64,000 nt of DNA from Gemmatimonadaceae bacterium (lineage in GTDB: Bacteria > Gemmatimonadota > Gemmatimonadetes > Gemmatimonadales > Gemmatimonadaceae), in contig DASUHB010000069.1 in assembly GCA_036273715.1 (NCBI GenBank), positions 1 to 64,000 of the forward strand, read 5' to 3'. Position 1 is the stretch's first letter; each line of letters opens with the position of its first letter. Shown here in pieces: positions 36,051 to 44,408 of the stretch. Made by a program: the position numbers and the translations under genes. The notes beneath the pieces are model-generated. The model saw nothing but the letters and a program-made list of their open reading frames with translations, did not search any database and was not told where the DNA came from.

Positions 36051-36698
36051 ATGCACCGTCTGCTCGAACTCTGGCACCAACTGTACAATCTCGAGGCGCT
36101 GATCCGATGGGGCGGCTACTTCGTGCTCACCACCGTGGTGTTCACGGAGACGGGATTGCTGGTTGGCTTTTTTCTGCCGGGCGATTCGTTGATGGTGACG
36201 GCGGGGTTGTTGGCATCGCAGGGGTTTCTCAACGTCTATCTCATGGGCGTGATCCTGTCGATCGCGGCCATTGCCGGCGACAGCGTCGGCTATGCGATCG
36301 GTAAGGCAACCGGGCCGCGCATCTTCACGCGCGAAAATTCGCTGCTGTTCAATAAGAAACATCTGCACCGTGCTCACGCGTTCTACGAGAAATATGGCGG
36401 CAAAACGATCGTGCTCGCGCGTTTCATGCCGATCATTCGAACGTTCGCGCCCGTTGTGGCTGGCGTCGGCGAAATGCGCTACCGCACGTTCGTCATGTAC
36501 AATTCGCTTGGCGGCATTGGATGGGTGTGGTCAATGCTGTTCATTGGATACTTCCTGGGTCGTACGGTCCCCGGTGTGGGCAAGCACATCGATGTGATCA
36601 TCCTGGCAGTGATCTTCTTGTCTATCTTGCCGGGCTTCATCAGCTGGCTGCGCGAGCGCGGCGCATCCCGGGTGCAGCCCGACAGCACCGCGCCGTAA
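36051..36698 (+). CDS. DedA family inner-membrane protein
   Basis: A 215-aa DedA (SNARE-associated/VTT) protein. Family motifs are FTETGLLVGFFLPGDSLMVTAG, GDSVGYAIGKATGPRIF, HAFYEKYGGKTIVLARFMPIIRTFAPVVAG and the C-terminal helix LAVIFLSILPGFISWL. DedA proteins recycle the lipid carrier undecaprenyl phosphate or flip phospholipids, and affect envelope stress and pH homeostasis. It is divergent from DUF488 and lies 27 bp before the superoxide dismutase gene, probably co-transcribed. Confidence 0.95.
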   Translation: MHRLLELWHQLYNLEALIRWGGYFVLTTVVFTETGLLVGFFLPGDSLMVTAGLLASQGFLNVYLMGVILSIAAIAGDSVGYAIGKATGPRIFTRENSLLFNKKHLHRAHAFYEKYGGKTIVLARFMPIIRTFAPVVAGVGEMRYRTFVMYNSLGGIGWVWSMLFIGYFLGRTVPGVGKHIDVIILAVIFLSILPGFISWLRERGASRVQPDSTAP

Positions 36699-36725
36699 GG
36701 CGCATGGCACTCTCGGAGGCACGAC

Positions 36726-37343
36726 ATGGCATTCGCACTTCCCCCGTTGCCCTATGACTACGCCGCTCTGGAGCCGCACATCGATGCGCGCACCATGGAA
36801 ATCCATCATACCAAGCATCATCAGGCGTACGTGAACAACCTGAATGCGGCGTTGGAGAAGGCGCCCGAGTTCCAGCAGAAGAGTCTCGATGACATCGTCG
36901 CCAATCTGTCCAAGGTACCCGAGGCCGTGCGCACGGCGGTGCGCAACAACGCGGGCGGACACTGGAATCACTCGATGTTCTGGCTGATCATGAGCCCGAA
37001 AGGCGGCGGAGATCCCAGCGGCAACCTGGGCGACGCCATCGCGGAGTCGTTCGGGGACGTGTCCAAGCTCAAAGAGCAATTCAACGCCGCCGCGGCGTCG
37101 CGCTTCGGCTCGGGCTGGGCGTGGGTGGTGGCGAATGGCTCAGGCGCGCTCAAGATCGAGAGCACGCCTAACCAGGACAATCCGGCAATGGACGGACGGT
37201 ACCCGATCCTCGGTCTGGATGTCTGGGAGCACGCGTATTACTTGAAGTATCAGAACCGCCGCGCCGACTACATCAACGCGTGGTGGAACGTCGTGAACTG
37301 GCCGGAGGTGGCCAAGCGGTACGAAGCGCGGCCCAAGAAGTAA
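36726..37343 (+). CDS. superoxide dismutase [Mn/Fe]
   Basis: A 205-aa Fe/Mn superoxide dismutase. The four metal ligands are visible: His27, His82 ([10 protein letters not shown]), Asp165 and His169 ([15 protein letters not shown]). The second-sphere glutamine sits in TPNQDNP (Gln150), the position typical of Mn enzymes, so manganese or cambialistic use is likely. No signal peptide is present. AGGCACGAC before the ATG is a weak ribosome site. A hairpin follows 13 bp after the stop. Confidence 0.95.
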   Translation: MAFALPPLPYDYAALEPHIDARTMEIHHTKHHQAYVNNLNAALEKAPEFQQKSLDDIVANLSKVPEAVRTAVRNNAGGHWNHSMFWLIMSPKGGGDPSGNLGDAIAESFGDVSKLKEQFNAAAASRFGSGWAWVVANGSGALKIESTPNQDNPAMDGRYPILGLDVWEHAYYLKYQNRRADYINAWWNVVNWPEVAKRYEARPKK

Positions 37344-37356
37344 CTGCGATGCGATG

Positions 37357-37377
37357 GACGGGGCCTCCCGCCCCGTC
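37357..37377. terminator. bidirectional terminator hairpin between sod and speA
   Basis: GACGGGGC-CTCCC-GCCCCGTC is a perfect 8-bp stem with a 5-nt loop. It lies between convergent genes, and its last base belongs to the speA stop codon. No U-tract is obvious, so efficiency is uncertain. Confidence 0.7.
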
Positions 37378-39314
37378 TATTCGCCGTCGCCCTCGAGGTA
37401 CGTGTAGCCTTCCAGCCCGGCCACGTACTCGGCGATGAACATGTTCGCTTCCTGGCGTGTCAGCGATTTCGCCGCGCCGACTTTGCGCCGGAAGGTGGCC
37501 AGCAGGTCCGAGGCACGGAACTGCACGTACGCCAGGACTTCCGTTACCGTGTCGCCGTGCACGAGGTCCGACACCTCATACCCGCCGTTGGACAACCGCA
37601 CGTGCACCGCGTTCGTGTCGCCGAACAGGTTGTGCAGGTCGCCCAGAATCTCCTGGTAGGCGCCCGTTAGGAAAATGCCAAGCACGTAGCGCTCGCCCTC
37701 GCGGTACGGGTGCAGCTCGAGGCGCGCCTGGCCGTGCCGGCCGCCCGCGAAGCGATCGATCTTGCCGTCCGAGTCGCACGTCACGTCCTGCAGCGTGCCG
37801 CGGCGCGCGGGCTCCTCGTCAAGCCGGTGCACCGGCATGATGGGGAAGAGCTGATCGATGGCCCAACTGTCGGGCAGCGACTGGAAAATGCTGAAGTTGC
37901 AAAAGTACCGATCGACGAGCTGCGCCTCGAGGTCGTCGATGATGTCCGAGTATTCCTCACGGTCGCGTTGCGCGATGCGCGCCACGGCATTGAGCGTGGC
38001 CGTGTACAACTGCTCCGCCAGCGCCCGGCCCCGCAGCGTTAGGACGCCGGAGTTGAACAACGCCTGCGCGCGCTCCTTGGCGAAGGTCGCGTCGTGATAG
38101 ACCTCGCGCACCGAGCGGTTGGATACCGTCTCGTATCCTTCCTTGAGCTCGTGCAAAATGCCGTGATCGTCGTCGCCCAACTCCGGCACCTGCACCTCCT
38201 GCTGCGACTCGACGTCGATGACATCCAACAGCAGCAGCGCGTGGTGCGCCGTGAGCGCCCGGCCCGATTCGGAGATGACGTGCGGCATCGGCAGGTTCGC
38301 TTCCCGGCACGCCTCGGCGAGCGTGTAGATCACATCGTTCGCATATTCCTGCACCGAGTAGTTCACGCTTGCCGCGACCGTGGAGCCCGATCCGTCGTAG
38401 TCCACGCCTAACCCGCCGCCGACGTCGACGTGCGTGATGTCCACACCGGCCGCGTGGAGCTCGGCGTAGAAGCGCGCCACTTCCTGCAACCCCGCCTTGA
38501 TGTACCGGATGTCGGTGATCTGGGAGCCGAGGTGGAAGTGGATGAGCTTGAGCACATCGAGGCGTCCCATCGCCTGCAGCTTGTCGATCATCTTGACGAG
38601 CTCGCTCGCGTTGAGACCGAACTTCGACTTTTCGCCGCCGCTCTCCGCCCACCGGCCGAATCCTTCCGACGCCAGCTTGATGCGCACGCCGGCGGTCGGC
38701 ACCACGTTCATCTGGTCGGCCACGCGGAGCAGCGTATCGAGCTCGGCCATCTGCTCGAGCACGATGAAGACCTGATGGCCTAACTTCTGGCCCATGAGGG
38801 CGAGTCGCATGAACTCCTCGTCCTTGTAGCCGTTGCACACGATCATGTGGTTGGTCGACTCGGTGAGCGCGAGCACCGCCTGCAGCTCCGGCTTGCTTCC
38901 GCACTCGAGGCCGACGCCGTGCGACGCGCCGAACTGCACGATCTCTTCGACCACGTGGCGCTGCTGGTTCACTTTGATCGGATAGACCAGCGTGTACGCG
39001 CCTTCGTACCCGAATTCACGGATCGCAGTTTGAAACCGTCCGCTCAACGTCTCGACGCGCGACCGGAGAATGTCGGAAAACCTGAGCAGGAGCGGCAGCG
39101 TCACGCCTTGCTCGGCGAGGTCCGTTGCCAGCTCGTAGAGATCCAGCTCGCGATCGGGCCGCGCCTTGTCCGGACGCACCACGACGTGGCCGCGCTCGTT
39201 GATGTCGAAGAATCCGATGCCCCAGCCTTCGACGTTGTAGAGCGTGCGCGAGTCTTCGATCGTCCACGGCGCGGCCGGCTGCGCGCCGATCGGTTCCACA
39301 ACTCGGGTTGCCAT
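37377..39314 (-). CDS. speA: biosynthetic arginine decarboxylase
   Basis: A 645-aa PLP enzyme of the alanine-racemase-fold SpeA family, converting arginine to agmatine for polyamine synthesis. The Schiff-base Lys114 is in LVYPIKVNQQRHVV. Other SpeA blocks are GLECGSKPELQAVLAL, CNGYKDEEFMRLAL, SKFGLNASELV, HFHLGSQITDIRYI, DVGGGLGVDYDGS and ISESGRALTAHHA. The length fits bacterial SpeA (about 630-660). I choose the ATG at 39314 because the frame upstream is only the shadow of pdxH. No agmatinase or agmatine deiminase gene is nearby. Confidence 0.95.
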   Translation of the reverse strand: MATRVVEPIGAQPAAPWTIEDSRTLYNVEGWGIGFFDINERGHVVVRPDKARPDRELDLYELATDLAEQGVTLPLLLRFSDILRSRVETLSGRFQTAIREFGYEGAYTLVYPIKVNQQRHVVEEIVQFGASHGVGLECGSKPELQAVLALTESTNHMIVCNGYKDEEFMRLALMGQKLGHQVFIVLEQMAELDTLLRVADQMNVVPTAGVRIKLASEGFGRWAESGGEKSKFGLNASELVKMIDKLQAMGRLDVLKLIHFHLGSQITDIRYIKAGLQEVARFYAELHAAGVDITHVDVGGGLGVDYDGSGSTVAASVNYSVQEYANDVIYTLAEACREANLPMPHVISESGRALTAHHALLLLDVIDVESQQEVQVPELGDDDHGILHELKEGYETVSNRSVREVYHDATFAKERAQALFNSGVLTLRGRALAEQLYTATLNAVARIAQRDREEYSDIIDDLEAQLVDRYFCNFSIFQSLPDSWAIDQLFPIMPVHRLDEEPARRGTLQDVTCDSDGKIDRFAGGRHGQARLELHPYREGERYVLGIFLTGAYQEILGDLHNLFGDTNAVHVRLSNGGYEVSDLVHGDTVTEVLAYVQFRASDLLATFRRKVGAAKSLTRQEANMFIAEYVAGLEGYTYLEGDGE

Positions 39315-39367
39315 GCGGGCGAAGTTTAGATGGTGCAGACGCTGCTGAATAGGTCCAGCGGGTCGCT

Positions 39368-39988
39368 CTAGGGAAAGAGACGACGCACGCGCCAGCCCGT
39401 GTCGTCGCGCTCGTACAGCAGACGCTCGTGGAGGCGATACGGCCGGCCGCGCCAGAACTCGATGCGCTGCGGCACGACGCGAAATCCCGACCAGTTGGGC
39501 GGCCGCGGCACCTCGCCGCCCGCAAAGCGCGCTTCCACCTCCTGCACTCGCCGCTGCAGCTCGGCGTCGCTCTCGAGCGTCGCGCTCTGCCGAGATGCCC
39601 ACGCGCCGATGCGGCTCATGCGCGCGCGTGAAGCGAAGTAGGCGTCCGCTTCGGAGTCGCTCACACGCTCGACCGGACCCTCGACGCGCACCTGGCGCTC
39701 CATCGGTTGCCAGTGAAAGCACAGCGCCGCCCAGGGATGCGCGAGCAGCTCGCGTCCCTTGCGGCTCTCGTAATTGGTGTAGAACACGAACCCGCGTGCA
39801 TCGACGTCCTTGAGCAGGACGATGCGCGCCGACGGATGTCCGGCGTCGTCGACGGTGGCGAGCGTCATGGCGGTGGGCTCCGGCAGGAGCGTCCGATCCA
39901 CGCGGCGTGCCTCGGCGAGCAGCGCGGTGAAGTGCGCGATCGGATCGGCCGGCGGCGACTGATCGTTAGGCGGCTGCGTCGCGCTCAC
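39368..39988 (-). CDS. pdxH: pyridoxamine 5'-phosphate oxidase
   Basis: A 206-aa FMN enzyme that oxidises pyridoxine/pyridoxamine phosphate to pyridoxal phosphate. Typical blocks are [66 protein letters not shown] and the C-terminal [15 protein letters not shown]. Its product is the cofactor of the neighbouring arginine decarboxylase and of the window's aminotransferases. The GTG start at 39988 overlaps the stop of the Sel1 gene by 4 nt (GTGA), which fixes the start and rejects the longer frame. Confidence 0.94.
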   Translation of the reverse strand: MSATQPPNDQSPPADPIAHFTALLAEARRVDRTLLPEPTAMTLATVDDAGHPSARIVLLKDVDARGFVFYTNYESRKGRELLAHPWAALCFHWQPMERQVRVEGPVERVSDSEADAYFASRARMSRIGAWASRQSATLESDAELQRRVQEVEARFAGGEVPRPPNWSGFRVVPQRIEFWRGRPYRLHERLLYERDDTGWRVRRLFP

Positions 39989-41943
39989 GGCGTGATGCCG
40001 CGCTGCTTCAACTCCTTTTTCGCATCGCTCCAGCCGGCAGCGGCCGCCTTGCGGAACCAGGCGACCGCCTGCGAATCGTCCTGCGCCACGCCGCGTCCGT
40101 TGGCGTACATGAATCCGACGTTGTACTCGGCCTGCGGGTCGCCCTGGCCGGCCGCCTGACGGAAGTACTTCATCGCCTGTGCGTCGTCGCGCGGGACGCC
40201 CTTCCCCATGCCGTACAACCATCCCAAGCGATTCTGCGCCCACGCGCTTCCCTGGTCGGCTGCCTTACGGTACCACGACAGGCTCTGATCCATGTCCACA
40301 TCCACGCCGGTCCCGTTTTCGTACGCCATGCCGACTTTCACCTGGGCATCGACGTCGCCCAACGCCGCGGCCTTCTTGTACCAGGCCGTCGCCTGTGCTG
40401 CATCGCGCGGCACACCGCGGCCCGCATCATACATGACGCCGAGCTGATACGCGCCATCGCGGCTGCCCGCATCGGCCGCCTTCTTGAACCAGGAGAACGC
40501 CTGCGTCGGATCGCGCGTCACGCCGGAGCCCTGGAGATACATCACGCCGAGGTCCCGTTGGGCATTGGCATCTCCGGCCTGCGCCTCGCGCGTACAGGCG
40601 GCGATGGCGGTCGTCCAGTCTTTGGCGCCGTAGGCGCTCGCGCACGTCGCGGCGGGAGGCGGCGGCGCCGCCGCGGCGACGGCCGCCGGTGCGGTTGTCG
40701 CGGGCGTACTCGCCTTGGCCGCGCGCCGCGCCGACTCCTTGTGCGCCGGCGCGCGACTCACCGCAACCGGTCGCGCCGGGCGCTCGCGCGGCGACGGCAG
40801 CGCGGGCGACCAGAGCAGCGTCTGTCCGGGTTTGAGCGAGACCGTCTCGGTGATCGGCGCGGCGCCGGCGATTTCCGCGCCTAACGTGTAGGTGCCGGGC
40901 GGCAGCGCGATCACCGGCGGTTGCCACGGGATCCCGTTCACCGTCAGGCGGGTGCCCAGCGGCACGCGATCGCTGACCATGAGGCGCGCGGTGTCGATCG
41001 GCGGCAGCGCGAGCCGCCCCTGCGCCGACGGCGCGGCGACGCTGTCCATGCGCGTCGCATCGGGCGCCGTTAGGCGCTGGTGCACGAACATCGCCGCCGC
41101 GAGCACGACCACCAGCCCGACGACGCCCGCGCCGATCATCCACGGCGGAATCGGCTTCGCGGGGCGCGGCGGCAGCGTTTCGTCCACCGGCATCTGGTCC
41201 GCCGGGATGAGCACTTCCTGCGGCGCGAGTCGCGGGACGGACATCCGGCCCAGCGTGAGCGTGGGCGGCTGCAACGGCGCAGGCGTGGCCGGCACGGAAG
41301 CCGAGCCGTTCGCCGACGTGGCCGACGCCGCCGACGTCCCGCCGCCGATCGAGGCGACCAACGGCCGCAGCACCCGCGTCTCGCCTAACGAATACGACTC
41401 GGCCCCCGCGCTCGTGTCTCGCTCCTTGCGCAGCCGGAGCGCCACCAGCTTGCGAGAGGCCAGCTCGCGCGCGAAGTACACCACGCCGCCGCCATCGGCG
41501 TGATCCATTTCGCCGAGGATCTCGTATTGGTCCCGCGACGCCGCTTTCACGGCATCGAGCAGCTCCTCCCGCGACGCGCTGCTCGCGGCCGGCGGCGCAA
41601 TGTCGGCGCCGCATTGCGAACAGAACTTCGCGCCGCGCACGAGCGCTGCGCCGCAGCGCTCGCAGCCGGACCCGACCGCTCGCCCAACCGCGGCGTCCAG
41701 TGTGCGCGCGACATCCAGCACGTACTCGCCTTCGGCGCCGTCCAGCCGCAGCGCCACCAGCGCCGCCGATTCAAGGTCCCGCGCCAGATAAATGATGTGA
41801 CCGCCCGCGTCCCGGCCTAACTCGCCCAGCACTTCGTGGCTGCCGAACGCGGCGTCCTGAACGGCTCGGAGCAAATCGTCGTTCGGTTGGCCATTGCCCA
41901 CCGGGACGGCGGTTACTCGACTTGGCCCATCGTGTTGCTGCAT
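39985..41943 (-). CDS. Sel1-repeat membrane protein with zinc ribbon and degenerate kinase-N-lobe-like repeats
   Basis: A 652-aa mosaic protein. Near the N-terminus, two similar segments (about 30-65 and 130-175) read [20 protein letters not shown]...LVALRL and [20 protein letters not shown]...LVALRL. They resemble the glycine loop and beta-3 strand of Ser/Thr kinases, but with Arg in place of the catalytic Lys and no C-lobe. Between them is a zinc ribbon (CERCG...CSQCG). A membrane helix (about 270-290), a PEGA-like beta domain, an Ala/Pro linker and about five Sel1 repeats (AxxxLGxMYxxGxGV) follow. The ATG at 41943 has GGAG at good spacing. Confidence 0.85.
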   Translation of the reverse strand: MQQHDGPSRVTAVPVGNGQPNDDLLRAVQDAAFGSHEVLGELGRDAGGHIIYLARDLESAALVALRLDGAEGEYVLDVARTLDAAVGRAVGSGCERCGAALVRGAKFCSQCGADIAPPAASSASREELLDAVKAASRDQYEILGEMDHADGGGVVYFARELASRKLVALRLRKERDTSAGAESYSLGETRVLRPLVASIGGGTSAASATSANGSASVPATPAPLQPPTLTLGRMSVPRLAPQEVLIPADQMPVDETLPPRPAKPIPPWMIGAGVVGLVVVLAAAMFVHQRLTAPDATRMDSVAAPSAQGRLALPPIDTARLMVSDRVPLGTRLTVNGIPWQPPVIALPPGTYTLGAEIAGAAPITETVSLKPGQTLLWSPALPSPRERPARPVAVSRAPAHKESARRAAKASTPATTAPAAVAAAAPPPPAATCASAYGAKDWTTAIAACTREAQAGDANAQRDLGVMYLQGSGVTRDPTQAFSWFKKAADAGSRDGAYQLGVMYDAGRGVPRDAAQATAWYKKAAALGDVDAQVKVGMAYENGTGVDVDMDQSLSWYRKAADQGSAWAQNRLGWLYGMGKGVPRDDAQAMKYFRQAAGQGDPQAEYNVGFMYANGRGVAQDDSQAVAWFRKAAAAGWSDAKKELKQRGITP

Positions 41944-42035
41944 GACGTCTCCGGCGATTCGCTTCGCGGTCAACTTCCAACTCTATGCCAGGTACGACTC
42001 AAGGGAAAGATGGCTCCGTCACCCCTCGATGCGCG

Positions 42036-42065
42036 CGTGCCCGCAACACGGGTGTCGCGGGCACG
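42036..42065. terminator. hairpin between TPR and Sel1 genes
   Basis: CGTGCCCGC-N12-GCGGGCACG is a perfect 9-bp stem in the 161-bp gap after the TPR gene stop (42105, minus strand). No U-tract follows, so this could be a weak terminator or an RNA-processing site. Confidence 0.45.
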
Positions 42066-42104
42066 GGCAGCCGTCGTGCGCATTGGGAGGCGTCGCGGAC
42101 GGCG

Positions 42105-43907
42105 TTACGGCTGAGGAGGCTTGGACTTGTCGAACGTCGGCGGCTTCACCGTGATCGCGCGGCCAACGGAGTCGACGCGCTGCTTCGCCTTTTCCGTCAT
42201 TCTGCTCGTGACGGCGTTCAGTTCGATGGATGGTATGGCCGCCGATGGCAGAGTCGCACTATCACCCACGCCGGTTCGCGCAGTCCGGCTTTCGCTGTGC
42301 GCTTTGGGCGCCGACGACTTGGCTTCCGCGGTCTTGGCATCGGCAGGTTTGCCATCCACCGGCTCGTGCGGCTCGACAGGATGTTGATCTGCATGCGATG
42401 ACTCGGATGCCGGACCTGTGGACGGCGGAGACGCACCCGGCTCGGTGTGCGTTGCCGGTGCGTGTCTCGCCTTCGCGTGCAGCGCGACGCTGCCGGCTGT
42501 CGCCGACACCGTGCTCGGATCACTGGCCGCAGGGTGCTCCATGAAGAATGCCCAACTGGCGGCTCCGATCACGATCACCGCAGCTGCTCCCGCAAAGACC
42601 TTCACCCAGTTCCGCCGCGGCGCTGGCGTCCACTCGACGACGTCCGAGGGGTCGTCACCCGGCGCCTCGCGCTCACGCTGCTCGTGCGACTCGGATTGTT
42701 GCGGCGCGTGCTGCACCTGCTCCCACGCCGTGCTCTCGGCGCGGGGTTGAGACGCCTCGACGCGCGGCGCCATCGGCGGCGTGAAGCGAGTGACCTCGGG
42801 AGCCGCGGGCGCCGTGATCGACGCATAGGCCGGCGACGCAGGCATCGGGAGGTCGGGCGCCGGCGCGGGCGCTTGGCGACGCAAGGCCGGGGAGGTAGGC
42901 GGCTCGATCCACGGGAGCGTCGTCGACTTGGTCACCGATGAGCGCATCGGTCCGGTGCGCGGTTCCGTGCGCTCGGCGCGCGCCACGCTGCCCGACGTGC
43001 GCGCTCCGTTAGGCGCGGCCGCGGGCGCGGCCGGCGCCGGCGTCGCATCAGCCTGCGGCGACGGGCCGCTCGTGCGACCGGCCGGGGCGGCGCCGGCCGC
43101 GACGGGCCGCATCTCGACCGTGAGCGACCCGGCCGGCGACGGCGTCCCGTTAGGCACTTGGCCGCGCAGCCGCGCCGCCCGCTCGCGGAGGGGCCCCGCT
43201 TCGGCGGCGGCGCCCCGCGCCGCCAGTACGTCCGCCAACGCCTCGATGCTCGGCGCGAGCGACGGGTCGTCCGCCTGCACCGCCGCTTCTCGAGATGCGA
43301 GCGCCCGACGCGCCAACTCCTCGGCCGCGTCCAGATTGCCTTCGGCGGCGCGAACCTTCGCCAGACTCGCGACGATCGCCGCCACCTCGGGATGGTTCGG
43401 CCCGAGCGCGAACTCCTTGATCGACAGGAGCCGGAGGAGCAGCGGCGCGGCCGACGTAAAGTCGTTCTTTCGGAAGTAGAGCCGCGCGAGATTGCTCAGC
43501 GTAACCGCCACATCGGGATGCGATTCGCCTAACGTCTTCTCGCTGATCGCGAGCGCGCGCCGAAACAGCGGTTCGGCCTGCGCCAGCTCACCGCGCGTGT
43601 AGTGCAGCGCGGCCAGATTGTTGATGTTCTGAACGAGTCCGACGTGATCCCCGCCCAGCATGCGCTCGCGAATCGCCAGCGAACGCCGGAACAGCGCTTC
43701 GGCCTGCGCGAGATCTTTCTGTCGGTACTTGAGCTGCGCGAGGTTGCTCAGGCTCGTCGCCAAGCGCGCGTTGTCGGCGCCGAGCAGCGTCGCCTCGCGG
43801 ATCGCTGCGATGAACGACTGCTCTGCCTGCGCGTAGTCGCCTTGTGTGAACGCACGGCGACCATTCTCGTTGTGGCCTTCCCAGCGCGTCTCGACGGTTT
43901 CGGTCAT
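42105..43907 (-). CDS. TPR-repeat membrane-anchored protein
   Basis: A 600-aa protein. The N-terminal half (about 10-255) is an array of kinesin-light-chain-type tetratricopeptide repeats (LATSLSNLAQLKYRQKDLAQAE, VAVTLSNLARLYFRKNDFTSA). A long Pro/Ala-rich disordered region (260-425), a membrane helix (NWVKVFAGAAAVIVIGAASWAFF, about 435-455) and a low-complexity C-terminus rich in Ser/Pro/Lys follow. There is no signal peptide, so the TPR domain is cytoplasmic and the tail periplasmic. TPRs mediate protein contacts; the partner is unknown. The next gene downstream (39985) has a similar soluble-TM-soluble plan. Confidence 0.85.
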   Translation of the reverse strand: MTETVETRWEGHNENGRRAFTQGDYAQAEQSFIAAIREATLLGADNARLATSLSNLAQLKYRQKDLAQAEALFRRSLAIRERMLGGDHVGLVQNINNLAALHYTRGELAQAEPLFRRALAISEKTLGESHPDVAVTLSNLARLYFRKNDFTSAAPLLLRLLSIKEFALGPNHPEVAAIVASLAKVRAAEGNLDAAEELARRALASREAAVQADDPSLAPSIEALADVLAARGAAAEAGPLRERAARLRGQVPNGTPSPAGSLTVEMRPVAAGAAPAGRTSGPSPQADATPAPAAPAAAPNGARTSGSVARAERTEPRTGPMRSSVTKSTTLPWIEPPTSPALRRQAPAPAPDLPMPASPAYASITAPAAPEVTRFTPPMAPRVEASQPRAESTAWEQVQHAPQQSESHEQREREAPGDDPSDVVEWTPAPRRNWVKVFAGAAAVIVIGAASWAFFMEHPAASDPSTVSATAGSVALHAKARHAPATHTEPGASPPSTGPASESSHADQHPVEPHEPVDGKPADAKTAEAKSSAPKAHSESRTARTGVGDSATLPSAAIPSIELNAVTSRMTEKAKQRVDSVGRAITVKPPTFDKSKPPQP

Positions 43908-43974
43908 CCGGACTCCTCCCGTGTACAGACGCGGAGGAGGTGAGGCCTGTAACCGCTTGACGAATCAGCGTTCC

Positions 43975-43991
43975 GCACCCATCGCGGGTGC
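43975..43991. other. small inverted repeat upstream of the TPR gene
   Basis: GCACCC-ATCGC-GGGTGC lies in the 189-bp gap between the TPR gene start (43907) and the small membrane gene stop (44097). It could end the upstream transcript or sit in the TPR promoter region. Nothing else is recognisable there. Confidence 0.35.
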
Positions 43992-44096
43992 GCGGCGATC
44001 GCTCACGGGCGCTCGGTCATCATCGAACCTTTCGACCGCAACTCCGACACGTTTCGAGGCAGAACGTCCGAGCGCACACGCGCTGCTGCGCGCGAA

Positions 44097-44333
44097 TCAG
44101 AGACCGAAATGCTTGCCGCGCGCGGCTGCAAGCAGAATCCGTGCGTAGATCACGTGGCTGAGCACGAGCGCCAGGAACAGCAGGCCGACGCTGCAGATAG
44201 CGATGAACGACTCGGTGCGATCGATGCCATATGGCAGGCTGATGAACACGACGAGCACAAAGATCGCGACGAGTGCAGACGCCGCCCCCAAGGCACCGAG
44301 TCCCGCGAGCAAGCGCAACCGTGATAACGACAT
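44097..44333 (-). CDS. small two-helix membrane protein, unknown function
   Basis: A 78-aa hydrophobic protein with two membrane helices (GALGAASALVAIFVLVVFIS and AICSVGLLFLALVLSHVIYA) and a basic C-terminus (AARGKHFGL). I choose the ATG at 44333 because GGAG lies about 9 nt upstream; the ATG at 44348 has no ribosome site. It lies 75 bp after the stop of the following peptidase-like gene and is not obviously linked to it. No family recognised. Confidence 0.65.
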   Translation of the reverse strand: MSLSRLRLLAGLGALGAASALVAIFVLVVFISLPYGIDRTESFIAICSVGLLFLALVLSHVIYARILLAAARGKHFGL

Positions 44334-44408
44334 CACTGCGTTCTCCATTCAGTTAGTGTGAGACCCACTCTCTGCTTTGTGCTGCATGCGCCGTGCGCGC
44401 GACGTGGT

